Origin: Fidelibacterota bacterium
Lineage (GTDB): Bacteria > Bipolaricaulota > Bipolaricaulia > Bipolaricaulales > Bipolaricaulaceae
Direction of reading: 5' to 3'
Assembly: GCA_024277405.1 (NCBI GenBank)
Contig: JAJRVI010000104.1
Span: 1-9,508 of the forward strand
Length of the DNA: 9,508 nt
Shown piece after piece: positions 6,110 to 9,508 of this stretch. Made by a program: the position numbers and the translations under genes. Numbering within the stretch: position 1 is the first letter of the stretch; the number at the start of each line of letters is the position of its first letter. The notes beneath the pieces were generated by a model. That model worked only from the letters and a program-made list of their open reading frames with translations, had not been told where the DNA came from and made no database searches.

Positions 6110-6742
6110 TCACCTCCCGAGTTCCCGCTTCACGCGCTCCACGAGCCGCTCGAGGTCCAGCCGCACCAGGACCTTCGATTCGGGGTCCAGCCGCAGGGGA
6201 TCCCGTCCCGAGACGGCGAAGCTGATGCGCACCGAGATCCCCTCCCGCTCCAACGTCTTCTCCGCGAGGATGAGGTAGATCCCCGTGGGGGCCCGAAGGT
6301 CATCTTCCCCCCGACGGAGGAGGTCCACCAGGAGGCGGGCTTGATGTAACTTTGTTTTGTTACGCAAGGCCTCCGCGCCCGCCGCCAGGGCCACCAGCTC
6401 GGCGAAGGTGTAGGCCCCTTCCTTCCAAAGCAGGTCTTTCCCCTCCGCCCCGATGACGGCGATCGCGGTGGGGTCGTCGTGGGTGACCTTCTCGGGCGCC
6501 GCTTCCCGGGAGAGGAGCCGCACCAGCTCCTCCAGGGAGTGTTCCTCTTTGAGCCTGAGGATCTCCTCGATGCGCTTGAGGATCTTTTCCCTGGGGAAGA
6601 AGGTCTCCTGGCCAGTGAAGGTGGAACGGCGGATGAACCACGCCTCCGGTATTAGGCCCATCCGCTTCCAGCGGTAGAGCTGTCCGTATGAGATCCCGGT
6701 CAATCGCAGCACCTCTTTCTTGGAGATGAGCTCCTCACTCAT
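6110..6742 (-). CDS. YhbD-like DUF4004 protein, MerR-like HTH regulator
   Basis: This 210-aa protein begins with a winged-helix-like segment (residues about 5-65): LISKKEVLRLTGISYGQLYRWKRMGLIP followed by EAWFIRRSTFTGQETFFPREKILKRI, very close to what I recall of the DUF4004 family typified by Bacillus subtilis YhbD. The HTH resembles MerR-type DNA-binding domains. The remainder (about 80-210) is a mixed alpha/beta region with IYLILAEKTLEREG and a helical tail, possibly for ligand or partner binding. It precedes the bactofilin gene, as yhbD precedes yhbE. ATG at 6742 overlaps the small upstream gene by 8 bp. The gene contains an AT-rich patch with a GTAAC-N8-GTTAC site (6346-6363) also found in the operon promoter, so it may regulate itself. 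Regulator role is inferred from the HTH. Confidence 0.88.
   Translation of the reverse strand: MSEELISKKEVLRLTGISYGQLYRWKRMGLIPEAWFIRRSTFTGQETFFPREKILKRIEEILRLKEEHSLEELVRLLSREAAPEKVTHDDPTAIAVIGAEGKDLLWKEGAYTFAELVALAAGAEALRNKTKLHQARLLVDLLRRGEDDLRAPTGIYLILAEKTLEREGISVRISFAVSGRDPLRLDPESKVLVRLDLERLVERVKRELGR
6346..6363. promoter_or_regulatory. Candidate intragenic operator, GTAAC-N8-GTTAC
   Basis: GTAACTTTGTTTTGTTAC matches the promoter site at 6981-6998 in 14 of 18 positions. It lies in an AT-rich island of the DUF4004 gene and forces codons (AAA ACA AAG TTA) that are atypical of the GC-rich surroundings. Confidence 0.45.
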
Positions 6743-6935
6743 GGTTCAGGGCCCAGCGCACGATCCCCTCGATCTCGGCCTGGGTGAACCCGGCCTTGCG
6801 GGCCCGTGCCACGAGCCGGGCGAGCCTCCTCTCTATCCAGGGCGGGGAGTCCACCGGCCGTCCCTGGGGGATCTCCCGCTCCAGGGCCTTGGCCCGCTCG
6901 ATTTCCAATGCACCCCACCATGGAACGGTGTTCAT
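6735..6935 (-). CDS. Small orphan protein heading the bactofilin operon
   Basis: I do not recognise this protein of 66 aa. It has a short N-terminus (MNTVPWWGALEIERA), a proline-rich middle (IPQGRPVDSPPWI) and a basic helix ending in RRLARLVARARKAGFTQAEIEGIVRWALNHE, which could be a small helical or HTH-like module. I prefer ATG at 6935 because AGGAGG lies seven bases upstream; ATG at 6941 (68 aa) is also in frame but too close to that site. The frame stays open upstream to 7202, but that part has no coding character and crosses the promoter. The 8-bp overlap with the DUF4004 gene and its place right after a strong promoter make it likely real. A regulator or partner of the DUF4004 protein is possible. 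Confidence 0.72.
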   Translation of the reverse strand: MNTVPWWGALEIERAKALEREIPQGRPVDSPPWIERRLARLVARARKAGFTQAEIEGIVRWALNHE

Positions 6936-6954
6936 CCTCATCCCTCCTCCCGTG

Positions 6955-6971
6955 CGCCGGGTTTCCCGGCG
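6955..6971 (-). promoter_or_regulatory. 5'-terminal leader hairpin
   Basis: The transcript strand reads CGCCGGG-AAA-CCCGGCG, a perfect 7-bp stem with a 3-nt loop. It begins at about the predicted transcription start (6971) and ends three bases before the ribosome site (6942-6951). It could protect the mRNA 5' end or modulate ribosome access; both are inferences. Confidence 0.55.
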
Positions 6972-6977
6972 GGAGGT

Positions 6978-7006
6978 ATTGTAACACTGTGATGTTACGC
7001 CGTCAA
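6978..7006 (-). promoter_or_regulatory. Sigma-70-type promoter of the bactofilin operon
   Basis: TTGACG (-35, 7001-7006) and TACAAT (-10, 6978-6983) are separated by exactly 17 bp. Transcription would start near 6971, about 36 nt before the preferred start codon. No other promoter of similar quality is seen before 2564, so it likely drives all seven genes. Confidence 0.8.
6981..6998. promoter_or_regulatory. Candidate operator in promoter spacer, GTAACA-N6-TGTTAC
   Basis: A perfect 6-bp inverted repeat with a 6-bp spacer lies between -35 and -10 and reaches into the -10 box. MerR-type regulators characteristically bind promoter spacers, and a MerR-like HTH protein is encoded just downstream; binding is inferred. 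A related site lies at 6346-6363. Confidence 0.6.
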
Positions 7007-7247
7007 CCGTGGCCCCATACCCCCTATGCGGTAGAGGCCGCCCCAGAGATGTCCCGGTGGATCGGATTCGGCTCCGGGAACCCGGGCATGGGGCCCGGTT
7101 GCCGTGGGGGCGGCCCGACGTTGCGGGGTGCGCGGCGTTCACTCCATGGGCGACGTCGTCCCCGTCGCCCCGGGCGCGGGCCGGTGGTACTCGCCCCACC
7201 ATCGATCCCGGTTTTGGACAGGGTCGCCGGTGAGCACGCCGGGGAAT
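7007..7247. other. Intergenic region without a supported gene
   Basis: About 240 bp of GC-rich sequence between the kinase stop and the operon promoter. I see two GC hairpins, one at 7227-7242 (CCGGTG-AGCA-CGCCGG) and one with a bulge at 7079-7100, neither followed by a T run. They may end kinase transcription. No tRNA, small RNA or conserved ORF is recognisable. Confidence 0.5.
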
Positions 7248-8969
7248 TCAGCGGCGGCGCGTGGCGCGCTCGAACGGGTTGGGGAAGTAATCCCGCAAGA
7301 TGGATCCCCCGATGAATTCCCGCAGGATGGAGATCTGGGGGACCTCCTGGCCGATGTAGGGCCTCACCCACCGCAGGAGCCCCAACAGCCGCTCGGCCTC
7401 GATGCGGTATCTCGGGTCGCGGACCTCGAGGAGTAGGGGCTCCGCCCGGGGGCGCAGTACCGCCCACTCATATGCCAGCGCCGAGTTGAACATCACGTCG
7501 GCCCGGCCCTGGTAGGGGAACACGAACCGCTTCTCCCCCCGACGCACGTTCCCCCATAGCTTGAGCGTGTTTTCGGCGTCGTAGCCGCGGAAGGCCGCGT
7601 CCCGCACGATCCGGCGGATGAGGCGGGTATCGGTGGTGGGGATGCGGTTCAGCTCGTCCAGGTTGAGCTGGGTGAGGGCGGATACGTAGATCTTGAAGGC
7701 CTTCTCTCCCAGCTCCCCCGGGAGAAGGGCGGGGTTCAGGCAGTGGAGGCCCTCGATGAGGAGGACGTTGTCGCGCCGAAGCTTCAGGCGCAGGCCGTCC
7801 TCTCGCCCCCCGGTGACGAAGTTATACCGCGGCAGCTGGACCTCCTCGCCTTCGAGTAGCCGCGCCATGTGTTCCTGGAAGAGCTCGATGTCCACGGCCC
7901 GGATGTCGTCGAAATCGGTCAGGCCCCGGCGCCGCATCTCCTCGCGGGGGAAGAAGTAATCGTCCAGCGAGATGGGATATGGCCTAAGGCCTTGGGAGAT
8001 GAGCTGAACGCAGAGCCGCTTGGTGAACGTGGTCTTCCCGGAGGCGGAGGGCCCGGCGATGAGGACGATCCGGCGCCGCTCCGGGGGTAGGTCCGCCACC
8101 TGCTCGGCGATGCGGACGATGCGTTCCTGATGCAGGGCTTCAGAGACCAGGATGATCTCCCGGATGCGGTCCTCGGCGATCGCCTTGTTGATGGTATTCA
8201 CGTCCTGGAGGCCGAGGAGCTCGAGCCAGCGGCCGTACTCCTCGAAGACCTGCCACAGCGCGGTGTAGTCCTCCACCGGGGCGAGCTCGGTGGGGCGTTC
8301 CCGCCGGGGGAAGCGGAGGATGAACCCCCGGTGGTAGGGGCTCAGGGCGAAGAAACGGAGGTACCCGGTGGACGGGGCCATGGGGCCGAAGAAGTAATCG
8401 CGCACCTGTCCCAGTCGGTAGAGGGGGACTTCGGACTCATGGGAGTTCGCCATGAGGAGCTCCGCTTTGGAAGCCTTTCCCTCCTGGGCGAGGATGCGGG
8501 CCGCTTCCTCCAGCGGGTGGACCTCCTTCTCGATGGGGCGGTCGGCCTCCACGAACTCACGCATCTTCGTTTCGATCAGCGACAGCTCTTCCTCGGTGAA
8601 CGGATGGCGGTTGGCCACCCAGCAGTAGTAGCCCCCGAAGGGGACCGAGTGATCCACCACCACCCGCGCTTCGGGGAAGAGCTCCGCCACCGCCGCCGCC
8701 AGCAACAGCACCAGGGACCTGGTGTAGATGCGGATCCCCTCCGAATCGGTGATGAACACGGGTTTTATCTCCGTGTCGACGCGTATTGGGGTGGTGAGCT
8801 CGAGCAATTTGCCGTCACTTATCCCGGCGATGAAGGGGATGGGGGCATCGGGGAAGGCGGCGTGGAGGAACTCTTCCAACGGGGTGCCCACCGGCCCCTC
8901 GAAGATGCGGCCATCGCTCAGCCGCACCTGGGCGGTCTCCCGCGGCCCCGATAGGTAAATCTTCGCCAT
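7248..8969 (-). CDS. TGS/SAD-like plus uridine-kinase-like nucleoside kinase fusion
   Basis: This 573-aa protein joins ThrRS-like N-terminal modules to a P-loop kinase. Residues about 3-72 form a TGS-like domain (VRLSDGRIFEGPVGTPLEEF). Residues about 80-230 resemble the synthetase second additional domain: HSVPFGGYYC (107-116) and RLGQVRDYFFGPMAPSTG recall matching ThrRS segments. Residues about 300-510 are a uridine kinase/phosphoribulokinase-type fold with Walker A GPSASGKTT (306-314), SLDDYFF (334-340) and LLIEGLHCLNP. This architecture is known from Thermotoga (the TM0751 type) and many Firmicutes as a nucleoside or uridine kinase; the true substrate is uncertain. With cytidine deaminase next door, a pyrimidine salvage role is plausible. 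ATG at 8969 has no ribosome site but a -10-like box 11 nt upstream. Confidence 0.92.
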   Translation of the reverse strand: MAKIYLSGPRETAQVRLSDGRIFEGPVGTPLEEFLHAAFPDAPIPFIAGISDGKLLELTTPIRVDTEIKPVFITDSEGIRIYTRSLVLLLAAAVAELFPEARVVVDHSVPFGGYYCWVANRHPFTEEELSLIETKMREFVEADRPIEKEVHPLEEAARILAQEGKASKAELLMANSHESEVPLYRLGQVRDYFFGPMAPSTGYLRFFALSPYHRGFILRFPRRERPTELAPVEDYTALWQVFEEYGRWLELLGLQDVNTINKAIAEDRIREIILVSEALHQERIVRIAEQVADLPPERRRIVLIAGPSASGKTTFTKRLCVQLISQGLRPYPISLDDYFFPREEMRRRGLTDFDDIRAVDIELFQEHMARLLEGEEVQLPRYNFVTGGREDGLRLKLRRDNVLLIEGLHCLNPALLPGELGEKAFKIYVSALTQLNLDELNRIPTTDTRLIRRIVRDAAFRGYDAENTLKLWGNVRRGEKRFVFPYQGRADVMFNSALAYEWAVLRPRAEPLLLEVRDPRYRIEAERLLGLLRWVRPYIGQEVPQISILREFIGGSILRDYFPNPFERATRRR

Positions 8970-8980
8970 AGGAATTTGCC

Positions 8981-8986
8981 ATTTTA
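8981..8986 (-). promoter_or_regulatory. Candidate -10 box for a near-leaderless kinase mRNA
   Basis: TAAAAT lies 11 nt before the kinase ATG, putting the start of transcription about 5 nt ahead of the codon. That fits the lack of any GGAGG there, although nearly all other genes in the window have one. The -35 region is poor (three matches at best). Confidence 0.45.
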
Positions 8987-9020
8987 CGCACGGAGGGATC
9001 CAATTCCAGGCCGGGGGAAG

Positions 9021-9044
9021 GGGGCCGGGGATGCCCCCGGCCCC
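9021..9044 (-). terminator. GC hairpin after cytidine deaminase, terminator-like
   Basis: GGGGCCGGGG and CCCCGGCCCC form a perfect 10-bp stem with a 4-nt loop, 19 bp after the deaminase stop. On the transcript strand it is followed by CTTCCCCC, not a U run, so it is an atypical terminator or an mRNA-stabilising 3' end. Confidence 0.5.
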
Positions 9045-9062
9045 ATCGGTTCCGTGAGCCCC

Positions 9063-9467
9063 TCAGGCCCCCAACGATTTCGGCCCGAAGCCCCGGGGGA
9101 GGAGCTCCGAGAGCCGTGCCTCGCGCACCTCTCCCCCGGCGGCGTCGGTCATGATCACCAGGAGGTCCGGGGCGAACTCGTACAGTACCTGGCGGCAAGC
9201 GCCACAGGGGGCGCAGGGGCCCTCGCCGCAGGCGATGGCGATGGCCTCGAATTCCCGGGCTCCCTCGGAGATCGCCTTGAACAGGGCGGTCCTCTCGGCG
9301 CAGACCGTGAGGCCGTAGGAGGCGTTCTCCACGTTGCAGCCGGCGAAGATCCGCCCGTCCGCGGCCAGCAGGGCGGCGCCCACGGCGAACCCCGAGTAGG
9401 GGGCGTACGCCCGTTTCCGGGCTTCCACCGCCCTCCGCACCAACTCCTCCCGCGGTGTTCCCTCCAA
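9063..9467 (-). CDS. cdd: Cytidine deaminase
   Basis: This 134-aa protein is a typical homotetrameric-type cytidine deaminase, which converts cytidine and deoxycytidine to uridine and deoxyuridine in pyrimidine salvage. The zinc site is complete: C56-A-E58 (CAER, with E58 the proton shuttle) and PCGAC (C88 and C91). The substrate-binding segments YSGFAVGAAL and GCNVENASYGLTVCAERTA are well conserved, and length is normal. The start is a TTG at 9467 with GAGGAGG five bases upstream; the ATG at 9483 is in another frame. The gene is followed by a strong GC hairpin and then the nucleoside kinase, which may use its uridine product (inference from adjacency). Confidence 0.96.
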   Translation of the reverse strand: MEGTPREELVRRAVEARKRAYAPYSGFAVGAALLAADGRIFAGCNVENASYGLTVCAERTALFKAISEGAREFEAIAIACGEGPCAPCGACRQVLYEFAPDLLVIMTDAAGGEVREARLSELLPRGFGPKSLGA

Positions 9468-9508
9468 CGTTGCCTCCTCTCATGCCAACAGGCGTTCCTC
9501 GTACTAGC
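9468..9508. other. Sequence upstream of cdd, too short to assign
   Basis: These 41 bases hold the cdd ribosome site (9473-9479). A TGA at 9480-9482 could end an upstream gene, but the same frame has a TAG only seven codons earlier, so a gene ending there is unlikely. Nothing more can be said. Confidence 0.4.

Noticed and set aside
7039..7100. tRNA-like or structured RNA between kinase and operon promoter
   Set aside because: Some hairpins and a GGATTCGGCTCC segment are present, but no cloverleaf with proper arms or T-loop can be built.
6936..7202. Upstream extension of the small orphan protein
   Set aside because: The extension crosses the promoter, inverted repeat and leader hairpin, has low-complexity composition, and the ribosome site lies at 6942-6951.
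8130..8954. Long plus-strand open frame opposite the kinase
   Set aside because: It is an antisense shadow of a strongly conserved kinase gene in GC-rich DNA; no domain or promoter supports it. Other plus-strand frames (for example 400-984, 3155-3739, 4426-4998, 5759-6349) are rejected for the same reason.
9480..9508. C-terminus of an upstream gene overlapping cdd
   Set aside because: The frame ending at the TGA (9480-9482) has a TAG seven codons earlier, and too little sequence remains to judge other frames.

Overview
The window is a compact, GC-rich bacterial segment in which every gene I accept lies on the minus strand, so transcription runs from high to low coordinates. Hand counts give about 70-73% GC in core stretches (1021-1140, 5881-5940) but only 53-54% in the toxin-antitoxin genes at 1-240 and 2041-2220. 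Starts are ATG, GTG and TTG with strong GGAGG-type ribosome sites, and promoters look sigma-70-like, so it is a bacterium. The short leaders, dense packing and charged proteins would suit a deep-branching or thermophilic lineage (Bipolaricaulota-like or Firmicutes-like), but that is a guess.

Layout from the high end: cytidine deaminase (9063-9467); a 10-bp GC hairpin; a TGS/SAD-like plus P-loop nucleoside kinase fusion (7248-8969), apparently read from a near-leaderless promoter; then about 240 bp without a gene. Next comes a very good sigma-70-type promoter (6978-7006) whose spacer holds a perfect inverted repeat. It drives a tight seven-gene run: a small orphan protein, a YhbD-like DUF4004 regulator, a YhbE/F-like bactofilin, a small membrane protein, a DUF4097 beta-repeat protein, an internally duplicated membrane protein and a tandem-GNAT acetyltransferase. 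Most junctions overlap by 4-13 bp or are separated by only 3-21 bp.

A second promoter (-10 at 2559-2564, overlapping an inverted repeat) starts a five-gene run: VapB-like antitoxin, VapC-like PIN toxin, MFS exporter, MntA-like nucleotidyltransferase antitoxin and HepT-like toxin (cut by the window edge). A transporter is thus translationally coupled between two unrelated toxin-antitoxin pairs.

The best candidate for an undescribed system is the 2594-6941 operon. It alternates two different beta-repeat scaffold proteins (17- and 18-residue periods) with two small multi-pass membrane proteins, behind a MerR-like regulator. An 18-bp GTAAC-N8-GTTAC site occurs both in its promoter and inside the regulator gene, 14 of 18 bases identical. 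I infer a membrane-associated bactofilin scaffold or envelope-stress module with autoregulation. Only the bactofilin/DUF4004 pairing rests on known biology (the Bacillus subtilis yhbD-yhbE-yhbF locus).
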